Origin: Aplectana chamaeleonis
Lineage: Eukaryota; Nematoda; Chromadorea; Rhabditida; Cosmocercidae
Assembly: GCA_029168955.1 (NCBI GenBank)
Contig: JAPDOI010000039.1
Location: 2,895,064-2,959,063, forward strand
Length of the DNA stretch: 64,000 nt
Direction of reading: 5' to 3'
In this document: positions 39,863 to 50,170 of the stretch, piece after piece
Layout: the number at the start of each line of letters is the position of its first letter
Position numbering within the stretch: the first letter of the stretch is position 1
Position numbers and translations under genes: made by a program
Notes under the pieces: model-generated
The model's input: only the letters and a program-made list of their open reading frames with translations
Database searches by the model: none
Told to the model about the DNA's origin: nothing

Positions 39863-40346
39863 AGGCACAGTACACCCTCAGATATGAATTCTGAGATTTT
39901 CGTGTAATTGTGTAGAAGACCCCTCCTGTATAACACGTGCCAAATGCCAGATCTTATTTCCTCCGAATAAGCGAGATATAAGCGACCACCACAGGCCCGA
40001 CCCCCTTCGCTCACCACCACAGGCCCGACCCCCTAACAGATTTTCGAACTCGATAGCGGCTCGATGGGTGGATGAATTTCAACCAGTCGTCGTTCTTCAG
40101 TCCACAACCGGACCGGTCTCCTTATCCTGGCTTTCTCTCACGCAACGATTGCGAATGAAGAAAAATACAGGCCTGAGACAACTCGTCCACCAATTTTTCA
40201 CCCTCAAAAACTAGGCATCTTTGGAGAGCCATAACTCTGTTCAAAGGGGTCTTGGACGTTTTTAGAAATACCACTGTGATCAGCGTGTGACTCTCTCCAA
40301 GATAAACATGGAATCTGGAAATTAATTTTTTGGGTGTCCTGTGCCT
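39863..40346 (+). mobile_element. Family B TTAA element, copy B2
   Basis: 484 bp, AGGCACAGTACACCCTCAGA to TGTCCTGTGCCT, TTAA at 39859-39862 and 40347-40350. Nearly identical layout to B1. Confidence 0.87.
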
Positions 40347-40349
40347 TTA

Positions 40350-40711
40350 AGGCAGTGTTCACGATGATTTTCATTTCCGAGTTTTTCACATGAAACAATG
40401 CGTTGATCAGCAAGTGTTACAAAAATTACGAAGAAACGGCGAGAAAGGCACTAGAACGCCTAATTTTAGTGAGATCATTTTCTGGTCTGGACTAGTTGTC
40501 CGGTTGTATGAACATGTTCTCGGTGGTTGTCACCAGTGAAAAATGGGATCAATCGAAAATAGAAAAGTATTTAAAGGCACTGTTCACGATAATCTTCAAT
40601 TTTGAGATTATTTGCTATTTTGATTGGGTGGCCCCCGGGTGGCACTAAAATGATGTAGAAATTGAGAAAAACGCATCAGAAGTACAAGAAACCCATGTGT
40701 CACCCGGCCTC
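40350..40711. mobile_element. Family D fragments, rearranged
   Basis: 40350-40572 matches the 5' part of D1; 40573-40711 matches the 3' part of D1 in inverse orientation and starts with AGGCACTGTTCACGATAATC. Together with 41205-41811 this is a broken and partly inverted D element around C2. Confidence 0.6.
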
Positions 40712-40715
40712 TTAA

Positions 40716-41200
40716 AGGCAGTGTTCACGATGAAAAATGTGTTTCAATTTCCACTAGGAATGGGTAGTGGATGGGCACACTGTAACGTTGACGTCGAAAA
40801 AACGCATGAAAGCGAGCCAGGAAAAGCTCCGAAAAAGCTCGAAGTTGCCACTTCGAGCGCAAGGCAAACCCCAAAAGCGCGACACACGCCCATCGACGTG
40901 AACAAATGAATGCTCGAGATCGGGAGATGAGCGATGATTTCCGATCATTAGCCCCGTTCTTCCCTTCACTCTCAACTTCTCTCTTTACTCAGGTCAGCTC
41001 GCATAGACCAGCTGCAAAAGACGCAAGTTACAAGCCTCGGACAACTCGTCCACCATGTTTCCTTAGCTCAATTTTTGAGGGACCATAACTCCGTTCCCAG
41101 AAGGTCTTGTACGATTACAGAGACATCATTGAAATCAGCATGGGGCCGTTTTCAAGGTAGGTGAGGGAACAGAAAAAGATTTTTATCGTGAACACTGCCT
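40716..41200 (+). mobile_element. Family C TTAA element, copy C2
   Basis: 485 bp, AGGCAGTGTTCACGATGAAA to ATCGTGAACACTGCCT, TTAA at 40712-40715 and 41201-41204. Aligns with C1 and C3. Confidence 0.86.
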
Positions 41201-41204
41201 TTAA

Positions 41205-41811
41205 GTAGCACTGGAAGTGTTTGTTGTGACAACGAAATCTTTTGTGAACCCATCCTTTGCAATTCTCTACTCTTTACTGCTCCCTTCTATCCTTAGGGCC
41301 AAAACTAATCCCGCTTTGCATAAAATATTCTTCTATTCTCAATTGACCCAATTCTCCACCGGTGACAACCGCCATGAACATGTTCATCCAACCGGACAAC
41401 TAGTCCATGTTATAGAATAATGTCACTGAAATACGACGTTTTAATGCGTTTCTAGCAGTTTCTTCGTAATTTTGGCATCGCTTGAAGACCAGCGCATCGT
41501 TTTATGTAAAAAACTCGGGGACGAAGATCATCGTGAACACTGCCTTTAATGCAAAGCCGTTTTAGTTAGGGTTCGAATGAAGGAACGAAGCGATAGAAAG
41601 TAGAGAAATGCAAAGGACGGGTCCACAAAAGATTTCATTGTCACAACGAACAGTTCCTGTGAGAGTAAAGAGGCGGGGTGAGAGTAAAGGATTTCGTGTC
41701 CTTCTGGTCCGTTATTCTGAGTTTCTCCGTCATTTTAGTTCTACCCGGGAGTCAATTAATCGATTTGGCGAATAATCTCAAAATTGAAGACTATCGTGAA
41801 CACTGCCTTTA
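41205..41811. mobile_element. Family D fragments, second part
   Basis: 41220-41547 is inverted D sequence ending ATCGTGAACACTGCCT TTAA; 41553-41808 is the D 3' half in direct orientation ending CGTGAACACTGCCT, followed by the TTAA shared with B3. Confidence 0.6.
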
Positions 41812-41812
41812 A

Positions 41813-42230
41813 AGGCACAGGACACCCATAAAGTTAATTTCCAGATTTTATGCTTATCTTGGAGAGAGTCACACGCTGATCACAGCGGTATCTCTAAAAT
41901 CGTCCAAGACCCCCTTTGAACAGAGTTACGGCTCTCAAAGATGCCTGAGTTTTTGAGGTGGAAAAATTGGTGGACGAGTTGTCTCAGGCCTGTATTTCTC
42001 TTCATTCACAATCTTTGCGCGACAGCGAGCCAGGATAAGGAGATAGCCCAGCAATGAACTGAAGAAAGACGAATTATTGGAATTGATCCATCCATCGAGC
42101 CACTATCGAGTTCGAAAATCTGTTAGGGGGACGGGCCTGTGGTGGTGAGCGAAAGGGGTCGGGCCAGGAGTGGTCTTCTACACAAACAAATGAAAATCAC
42201 AAATTTCATATCTGAGGGTGTACTGTGCCT
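41813..42230 (-). mobile_element. Family B TTAA element, copy B3 (inverted)
   Basis: 418 bp, AGGCACAGGACACCC to GAGGGTGTACTGTGCCT, TTAA at 41809-41812 and 42231-42234; both targets are shared with neighbouring elements. Confidence 0.87.
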
Positions 42231-42234
42231 TTAA

Positions 42235-42675
42235 AGGCACACACCAACATCAGGGACAAATTCTGATATGTATATATTGCCCGAGGCACTGCCAGTAGTA
42301 ACCATGCCGAACGCGTAATTTCGGTTCCCTCAAATAAGTGAGAAACAACAGTGGAAAAGTCGGACAGGCCTTAATACCCCCAAACACAAAACTAAGCATT
42401 TTACCCCAAGGAAGAAACCAACCACTTCGCAAACGGAATAAAATGGTGTATCTGGCGGAGCTCAATGGCAACATGCACAATAACTGTGTTCCTGGCTACC
42501 TTTACAGGCGAGTTGCATGCTTGACCTTTTTGGGTAAAGAGGGTGGGGCATGTTTATCTCTGTAGTTCCTCACTTATCTGAGGGAAATAACTTGAGATCC
42601 CGCATTTGGCAGAATTCCTATAGGTTGTGTCTCGAGTAAAATACCAAGAATTACCCCTGAGGTTGGACTGTGCCT
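42235..42675. mobile_element. Family E TTAA-type element
   Basis: 441 bp, AGGCACACACCAACATC to GAGGTTGGACTGTGCCT; left TTAA shared with B3, right TCAA shared with family F. Confidence 0.72.
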
Positions 42676-42889
42676 TCAAAGGCACAGTCCAACCTCGGAG
42701 TCGTCTTTCTGCTTTTGCGCCTATTTTGAGAACGGTCCAACGCTGATTCCAACCAATGATGTCTCTGGAATCGCTCAATACCCCCTGGGAACGGAGTTAT
42801 GTTCCGTCGAAAATTGAGCTGCGGAAGCATGGTAGACGAGTTGTCTGAGGTTTGTACCTTCTGTCATTTGCAACCGATTTATGCGAAAT

Positions 42890-44697
42890 GGAAGCGCATG
42901 TGGAGAAGATTGTCATAAACAAGGCCTGCAGCAAAGCAGTCAAGGAATCTCTCAGAGAGCACCGGAGGAACAAGTTGATATCGACCGCCGCTCAAAGAAG
43001 GAGTCTCAAACGCTGTCGAAATGAACTCACGGATTATCGTAATGTAACGACGTGCCTGAAGGACAAACATGGAACACCCAGAACTGAAAGAGTTGATATG
43101 GAACTCATTGTTACGGAATTCTACACAGATCTTTATCGCTCAACTACGCCGGTTCCTAGATGTTCCTCTCCAATCGAAGATCCAGTGCCACCTAATCTCT
43201 TATACGAGGTCGCTAATGCATTGCGGTCGCTCAAGAAAGGAGCAGCTCCTGGCCCTGATGGTATTTCTGCAGATTTGCTTAGAGTGGGAGGCGAAGCCAC
43301 GTGTAAAAATCTTGCAAAGCATTTCAACTCTTGCCTCGAAGCGGGATCCATACCAGATCAGTGGAAATGCTCGAAGACGGTTTTGATTTTCAAAAAGGGA
43401 GACAAGGAGGATATTGGGAACTACCGTCCTATTGCCTGCTGTCGATCCCATATTAAGTCTTCACTAAAATAATCCTCAATGGTCTGGAATCCTCAGGTGA
43501 CGCTTACCAACCCGTAGAGCAGGCAGGATTCAGGAAGGGTTTTTGTTGCATGGATCACATCCACACCGTGTCTCAATTAATCGAACGATGCCGTGAATAC
43601 AAACTGTCGTTGTGCCTGACGTTCGTTGATTACAAAAAAAGCATTCGACTCGGTTGAGACAAACGCTGTTCTAAACGCCTTGTTGCATGCCGGAGTGAAT
43701 TCTGCAGACGTGAACGTTCTGGAGCTGTGCAATACAGGAACATCAACAACGGTGCAGCTATTCGAAAGGAAGCTACGCATTTCAATCGAGAAAGGAGTCC
43801 GGCAAGGTGACACAATATCACCGAAGCTCTACACGACTGTCCTACAGCATGTAATGAGCAAACTTGATTGGGAAGAGAAAGGTCTGAACATCGATGGGAA
43901 GAAGCTGTCCAATCTAAGGTTCGCGGACGATATTGTGCTTATCAGTGGCAGCACTCAAGAGATTAACGAAATGCTGAATGAGTTGAATAGCGTGGGCAGC
44001 GCGATTGGTTTGACAATGAACATGGAGAAGACTCAGACGATGGCCACCCGGTGGTGCCACGGCGGACCAATCTACCTGGAAGGAAACGATGTGAATCGTG
44101 TTGATAGCTATGTCTACCTAGGACTAGAACTCAATTTGGAAAACGACCTGTCGAAGGAGATTGACCGACGAAGAAGAGCAGCGCGGGCAGCCATGAGCAC
44201 ATTGCGAGAAGGGACCAGCGAGATTCAGGATAGCAAGCTGCATGCTCATCTGTTTGACTCCACGGTACTACCTGCATTGTACTATGGTACCGAGACGTGG
44301 GCCCACACCAAGGGGACTTCTGTTGCCCTGAGAACCACGCACACAGAGCATTGGAGAGGTGCCTATTGGGAACAAGTCGTCGAAAACAATGGCAACAAGG
44401 GCTGAGCAGGTGCGAACTCCGGAAGCAGTCTGGCTCAAGAGATGCTGTATACCATATTGAGTCTGCGAAGCACAGATGAGCAGGACATGTGCTACGAAGA
44501 GTCAACGATAGATGGAGTACCAGGATCACATACTGGTCCCTGCGCGACGTCAAAAGGACTCTAGGACGACCTGCGACGCGTTGGGCGGACAATTTCAACA
44601 AGTCATTCAAACAAAAAGGCTTACTATACTAGATAACTGTTGCTCTTTCTAGGGAAACCTGGCGCGAATGTGGTCAACATCGAGAAGACCGCCGATG
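42890..44697 (+). pseudogene. RTE reverse transcriptase, frameshifted
   Basis: The first frame (to 43472) contains GAAPGPDGISADLLRVGG and IFKKGDKEDIGNYRPIACC. After a frameshift near 43445 another frame carries EQAGFRKGFCCMDHIHTVSQ and LTFVDYKKS. After a second shift at the AAAAAAA run near 43635, the frame 43626-44405 carries AFDSVETNAV, GVRQGDTISPKL and the catalytic LRFADDIVL (FADD at about 43920-43931). A third shift near 44340 leads to ALERCLLGTSRRKQWQQG, an in-frame TGA at 44477 in place of a Trp codon, then AGHVLRRVNDRWSTR and ETWRECGQHREDRR ending at TGA 44695-44697. RT core motifs survive but the gene is dead. Confidence 0.9.
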
Positions 44698-44727
44698 AGG
44701 ATGGACCATCAAGGTATCAAGATAAGG
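42890..44727 (+). mobile_element. 5'-truncated RTE-clade non-LTR retrotransposon
   Basis: 1,838 bp flanked by the 10-bp duplication TATGCGAAAT (42880-42889 and 44728-44737). Only the reverse transcriptase and C-terminal parts remain; the apurinic endonuclease domain is absent, as expected from incomplete target-primed reverse transcription. The 3' end has a short ATCAAGGTATCAAGATAAGG tail rather than poly(A), as is usual for RTE. Confidence 0.88.
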
Positions 44728-45207
44728 TATGCGAAATAAAGAGAGTGTCTGAGAATGAAGAAAACTCGGGGCTATTGACCGGAAACCATCGCTCATCACG
44801 CTACTGTTGAGCTCAAAAGATCGCAAAAGGGGCGTGCCAAAGTGGTTACTTGATGTGGGAGCCCTAGGGTGGCTTCCTCCTATATCTCGCTTATTCGGAG
44901 GAATCAAGATCTCGCACTTGGAAGGTGGTATATGGTGTGGGTCTACTTCACAAGTGCGTGAAAATTTCTGATTTCGTCCTTTAGCTTGGACTGTGCCTTT
45001 ACGGCGAAATATGATCGCGCAACGATGTGAGAACTCAATGACACAGGCTCAGTGGAACTCAATAAATTCGTGCTATCGCTAATTTTGTTTTTATGCACAT
45101 GCTTATAGACACGGCAATATGCAGTTATCGTGACTCACCCAGGGTGGATGTAATATACTGATGACACGCTGCGAAAATGAATAGAGTGTAAAAAATGTCC
45201 TAATTAA

Positions 45208-45757
45208 AGGCTGTGGTCGCGATAAAATATGCTTGTCCTCTTTTCCTCTATAAACCCTTTTTCTAGGTTTAGAGTAGTAGGACCAATGAGAAAAATCTCG
45301 AAAAAACCGCTGTTTTGGCCCCGATTTGAAGCCTGAACTTCCTTGTCTTTTGATGGTGGACGAGCCCACTCCACATCATCGGCAGCGATGATCTCTGATA
45401 TCAAGAACATCAGCTGGTTTGAAATTGAATTTCAATCAATAAACATTATCCTTCGGACTCATCTAGTCAAAAAACAACTGAAGTGCTTGCTTTCATTGCT
45501 GAACTCCTTTCATTACGTAATTTGGAACTTATTTCTTCCTCTGAACGTCGATGATTTTTGACTGCTCAGCATGATACTGCGATAATTTTTTGCGGCGCTG
45601 TGCACGTGTGCACGAACTAGCATCATTGGGCACTAGAAACTCTAATTCTAGCATGTTTTTCACCGTGCCACCTTCATACTTTTTCAGCTGTTTTCTGTCT
45701 AATCTAAGCTGATTTTTATAGTCTTTTAGGTAACGTTTTTCATCGCGACCACTGCCT
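45208..45757 (-). mobile_element. Family T TTAA element, copy T4 (inverted)
   Basis: 550 bp, AGGCTGTGGTCGCGATA to ATCGCGACCACTGCCT, TTAA at 45204-45207 and 45758-45761. Aligns with T3. Confidence 0.87.
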
Positions 45758-46300
45758 TTAAGCTACAAATCTGAAATTTAGGCAGTCGTACTTTTCTGCA
45801 TGCTGTCTTCAACTATATACTATAGAAAATTAAATCTTATCTCCATTGCAAGTTTAGGCGAAAAAAGTGGATGTATCGTAGGGAAGCGCCATAAAGTAGC
45901 ATTAAAATGACACGAATTCAATTGCTTACTGGGATATTCGGCCAGCTGTGCACGTTTGTGAGAGGCGCTAACCGCTAGAAGTTCAGAGAGGAACTCTCCG
46001 GGCAAAAATTCGACATTCTTGCCTTTTCCAGATCATTGTTTTTTTTAATGAGGATTTGCAGGCTTCATTATATATTGAATGCACTGAATCACCAAGGGGC
46101 TTAGAGGCAGCACCACTCTACTATTATAACGCTGTTTATCTTTGTGAGAATAAACATGAATGGCTTTGCTTTCCCAAAACAGTTGATATCATATGTACAA
46201 CGGAATGCTAGCGACTATTGCAAGATTATGACAGTATTGTTACACAGAAAGGCCCCCGAAGTTAGTTGTTATTGAAAAAAGCAGATTTAGCATAGTCTCC

Positions 46301-46393
46301 TCAAGCAATTGAGGCTCTGCCCATATTGCCCATGTCGTTGATCTTCGGACGGTCTCCTTTGAATGCACCGGCGATCTTTTCAAATACCACCAT
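46301..46393 (-). CDS. Terminal exon of an unrecognised minus-strand gene
   Basis: After an ATTTCAG acceptor the exon reads MVVFEKIAGAFKGDRPKIND then MGNMGRASIA and TGA; 31 codons including stop, phase 0 at its start. Codon use and splice site look genuine. I do not recognise the C terminus. It joins in phase with the exon at 48682-48631 across a 2.2-kb intron that contains P3 and K1. Confidence 0.6.
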   Translation of the reverse strand: MVVFEKIAGAFKGDRPKINDMGNMGRASIA

Positions 46394-46567
46394 CTGAAAT
46401 CAGGAAAGCTGCATGTAGATACATATTGTGAAATGCCTGCAAAAATATAAGCTCGTCAGAAGTTTGACGACAAAATAGAGCTCATGCAGTCAAGTTAAAA
46501 ACCGTACATGATTTTGTTGGTGTGCGCCTAGAGAGATCTTTGCATACTAAGGCACACGTCATTGTGG

Positions 46568-46987
46568 ACCGATCGGCCGTAGTTATCCCGGTCGATAAGC
46601 GTCTACATCATACGAATGGGGTATAAAAATCCACCCATCGTGGCCGGTCTGAGCACGCCTGTCCCATCCGCGGCCGTCCCGGTCGATTCACATGTTATGC
46701 AGCGCTCACTCAGGTCAAATTACCATCACCCCCCCCCATGTGGCTGGACTGAGCCTGCGTGGGTGGTCCCGAGTTCGTGCCAGTCAACAAGCAATGCATT
46801 GCTTACTGGGATGGAGATTCCCTGCCGGACTTAGCCAGCTGCAGTGCACTCGGGTATACCTGCGTAATCGATTGGCACGCAGTCGAAACACTAGGGGTGG
46901 CGAAGGACGGCGCAGGATCGCAACAGACCGGGAGAGAACGGCTAAATCCCGCCTTCGGCCGACTATGCCGACTATGACCGGGGTCTA
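46568..46987. mobile_element. Family P element P3, degenerate
   Basis: Contains TATCCCGGTCGATAAGC, a second CCCGGTCGATTCACATG, and ends GCCGACTATGACCGGGGTCT, matching the P2 right end. The left end is poorly preserved, so the start is approximate. Confidence 0.55.
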
Positions 46988-47102
46988 AGGCCACTTTCAT
47001 AGCAAGACCAGCATACCGCTGCTGCTGGAGTAGTAGTGTAGAGAAAACGAAAAAAATCGTGTGTATTCGGAGAGACAGACATGTGTTGGGGAGACAGACA
47101 TG

Positions 47103-47938
47103 CTCTGCCAATTCGAGACTTGACGCCTCACCAAAATAGACTTGATGCTCATGTACAGGTCAGCATGAAGTCTTAATTTGCGGCGTTAAATTCACTTTAT
47201 GGGTGAATTTGCCGATAGGATAGGTGAGAGTGAGGTGAATATCCCGTGAAATTGGTGCGAACTGGCAGCGAGAGATGGTCCAATTTACCCAGAAAATGAG
47301 GTGAAATTACCTCGAAAAATGGGTGAGTTTACCTCGAAAATTTCACGAATCTGAAGGTCCACAGCGCAGGAAGCCCCGCCTTGTCCGCAACATGGGCGTA
47401 ATCTTCACCGAGGTCTGCGGTGAGGACCCACCTTCTGCGGACCGCGGCGTAACTCGCCCCGCCGTGAGGATCCCCCTTCTATCCTCCCAGCAGCCAAAAT
47501 TATGCTGGCCTCCGAAGAGTGACCCGATGTCACCTTTCAGGGCCGGCATCAGAATGCCGAATGAGGACTCTAGTGAGATGAGGCGGCTTTTATACCGGCT
47601 GTGCTCATGGTAAACACATGGAGACGTGATCAATCGTTTTATCATGTGTTCGCTGAGATGTTTTCACTTGTTTAGAAATTTCTGAGATGCCAGGACCGGC
47701 GGTAATTTAACCCTTTGCGCTGAGTGATATCCAGCTGCTCAACAACTGATATGCATTAACATGTTAGCGCTGGCGGTATTTTCACTCTTTGCGCTGACTG
47801 ATTGCCGACCGCTCAGCAAGTTCACCCTTTGCGCGGATAAGCTTTGATGACGGCGCTAAAGGTGAATTTGATGCGTAATGATAACAGAGCGTGATAAAGG
47901 CCGCTTTCCCCGAAGCAGCAAGTCTCGAATTGGCAGAG
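47103..47938. mobile_element. Family K inverted-repeat element K1, carrying R5
   Basis: 836 bp with ends CTCTGCCAATTCGAGACTTG / CAAGTCTCGAATTGGCAGAG. The interior contains tandem-like blocks with CACCCTTTGCGC and AATTTCACC(T/C)... and the R5 cassette on the minus strand. K2 at 59683-60654 is the same element inverted. Confidence 0.82.
47490..47594 (-). promoter_or_regulatory. R cassette R5 inside K1
   Basis: On the minus strand TATAAAAGCCGCCTCATC, then CCTCATTC 32 bases from the TATA, then GGCAT-TCTG-ATGCC, GTGAC-ATCGG-GTCAC and CCAGCA-TAATTTTGGC-TGCTGG. Upstream TTGATCACGTCTCCATGTG is shared with R6. Confidence 0.55.
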
Positions 47939-48630
47939 TGTGTTATCGTCTCTAGTTATGCTATCTCGCTAAGCACCATATGCTGCTCTTTTGCGTGGTG
48001 ACAACTACTCGACTCAACAGGCAATGTCTCAAGAGATTCTCTGCCCCGAGTCGCCCTCAACAGGAATCGCGGCCGCCTGACAATTCGACAAATTACCATT
48101 TCCCGCGTCACTGTTGTTGCTGACCGGGCGAACTGGAGGAGCTCGAACAGCTAAAACAGTGGCCCGGACGGCAACAGCAGCAGTCCGGATGCCAGCAGAA
48201 GCGGAACCACAGATTGGGAGAAGGAGCTGAACTGCCAGGCGATTCGGGGCTGAGAACAGCCTGAGGATGGCAGTCACACAAAAACCATGACCTTTCGACA
48301 TTCTGTCGATGGGCAGGAAGCACAAAAAAAAAAGATTTCGAGTCCACACTGTGTTGTTGACAGGACGAGGCACACGGGAAGGCTTGGTAAGGCGAATAGA
48401 GGACAACAATAGATCCCTCAAAACTGTCGACAGAATAGTCCAATTCGGAGGTTTATATATTCAGCGCAAGCAGGAGTATTCAGGCTTTTTCTGCATATAT
48501 CGTCCAGCATGATTCGTTTCGCTGTTTTCATGTGTGCAGCTTTTCATGGGATGATCTGCTTGAGAATACGCTGTTTTTATGAAACCGAAAGGATGAGATT
48601 GAATAGTCCAAGTAGTTGAAGCTAACTTAC

Positions 48631-48682
48631 ATCATCGTCATCACTGTCATCCTTGCGTGGGCTTACTACACTGATTTTGGCA
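48631..48682 (-). CDS. Penultimate exon of the unrecognised minus-strand gene (acidic)
   Basis: Between AATTTCAG and a consensus GTAAGT donor, reads AKISVVSPRKDDSDDDD after one base that completes the previous codon. The run of Asp and SP motif looks like a phospho-regulated cytosolic tail. Ends in phase 0, joining the 46393-46301 exon. Upstream exons were not securely found. Confidence 0.62.
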
Positions 48683-48917
48683 CTGAAATTCAATGACTAT
48701 AACAAGAACTTACTATGCAAACTTCATAACGACTCTAGAACTCAAAGTGTCACACTGGAAAAAAGACTGTGAAACAGCACCACAACGCTCAGATTCTCCT
48801 TATACTAGATGCCTTTTAGAGCACGCACTCAAACGAAGTGCAAGAATGAAAATGCAATCCTGCTCTTTCAGGCCAACTGAAGGGAGCGAAATTTGCTGGT
48901 TGGTTGACTTGACTGAC

Positions 48918-49042
48918 CTCTGAAGGCCTCCGAACGATGCATGAACTTTCTAATAAAAAGGCAGCAACGATGCTTGGCGGTAAAACTGGCACGCCGAAAA
49001 CGTAGAAATGGTGATAACGATCAATGATTTCGCTCTCAATAG
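48918..49042 (-). CDS. Possible upstream exon, uncertain
   Basis: Bounded by TTTTTCTCAG and a GTCAGT donor, with an open frame IESEIIDRYHHFYVFGVPVL then PPSIVAAFLLESSCIVRR. It ends in phase 0, which does not match the phase needed by the exon at 48682, so either the boundaries are wrong or it is not part of this gene. Confidence 0.22.
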
Positions 49043-49439
49043 CTGAGAAAAACTCCAACTTGAATAATTGCTAATTCATTTCTTCTTCGCTAGCACCTGT
49101 GCCGTCTTTCTCGTAACATAGATAAGATCTGATATGAAAAGAGATGCTCGATTGAACTCGGTCTTCATATCGCAAAGCGAATGATTTAGTTTGATTTCGG
49201 TTCGGCACTGATACTTTTTTAGATAGCGAAGGAGGCGACATCGCCGAGTCACGTAATGATTGTATCGGCTCCGAGCTCTATTACCCGGAGAGTAGCCTAA
49301 CGCTAGAAAGGGAAATTCATTCCACTAGAGACCCCCTCGGACTCCAACCCCGTTGTTCCCTCGAGTGTCCGAAATTAATGTGTCGGGTAGCTCACCCAGA
49401 AAATTGTGGTGAGCGCAAAGCGCTCACCAGGATTTGGCT

Positions 49440-50170
49440 TTGATCTCTTCCCGCGCGGATGCCCTACAATGAGATCACCTATTCATACCGTCAACAGAGG
49501 TATGAGCTGTACACTATTCGACGCGCTGCAAGAAATTACATATGTGTGCAACTTTTCATCCCAATTGGTCCCCGCTTTCTGAAGTTATGACCTCTCCAAA
49601 GTACGCAAAAACGTTCTCCACCTCCGCCTCCGCCTCCGCCTCCGCCTCCGCCTCCGCCTCCGCCTCCGCCTCCGCCTCCGCCTCCGCCTCCGCCTCCGCC
49701 TCCGCCTCCCGCCTCCGCCTCCGCCTCCGCCTCCGCCTCCGCCTCCGCCTCCGCCACCGCCACCGCCTCCGCCTCCACCTCCGTCCGTCGAAAACCATTT
49801 TTTGGAAGGCGTGGACCAAATCGCTCGAAAATTTGTGACTAGATGTAATAGACCACGGGAATGAGCGAAAATAATTGTCCAGAACACACCATAATGACTT
49901 CTGGGCCCCTAACGGGCGTTTGAAACTCGGAAACCGGCCTCTCAAGATTAGTTTATAAAAATGACGGGTTTTCGTTATCAGTCATTGTTTTCTTAGAACT
50001 CCATATAAATACCTTGCTCTCTAGGGTGGTGTACTCTAAACGTCCGGCTTGGAACAGGACGCTATGCGGAAGGGTTGTTTTTGAGCGTGGCGCGTGTTTG
50101 TACCATGCGCACCAAAGATAAGAAGTCGTCGCAGGGTGTGCTGAAGTGTCGGTTGACTATGCGAGACCGC
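49440..50170. repeat. Segmental duplication, copy 1 left flank
   Basis: From TGATCTCTTCCCGCGCGGAT onward this sequence is repeated at about 57536-58150, including the CCTCCG tract position, the TGGACCAAATC block and GGTTGACTATGCGAGACC just before each minisatellite. Confidence 0.85.
49617..49790. repeat. (CCTCCG)n hexanucleotide microsatellite
   Basis: Nearly pure CCTCCG repeats, about 28 units with one indel near 49709. Poly-Gly, poly-Ala/Glu and poly-Arg frames across it are repeat translations. The duplicate locus at 57718-57746 has only about four imperfect units. Confidence 0.95.

Larger units (their letters stand above)
42680..44998. mobile_element. Family F TTAA-type element, split by an RTE insertion
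   Basis: Starts AGGCACAGTCCAACCTC and ends TAGCTTGGACTGTGCCT; flanks TCAA and TTAC are decayed targets. Excluding the RTE it is about 470 bp. The interior (GTAGACGAGTTGTCTGAGG, GGAATCAGCGTTGGACC-like sequence on the opposite strand) is homologous to B and C. Confidence 0.72.

Noticed and set aside
49536..49945. Poly-Gly, poly-Arg and poly-Ser/Ala frames
   Set aside because: Translations of the CCTCCG microsatellite.
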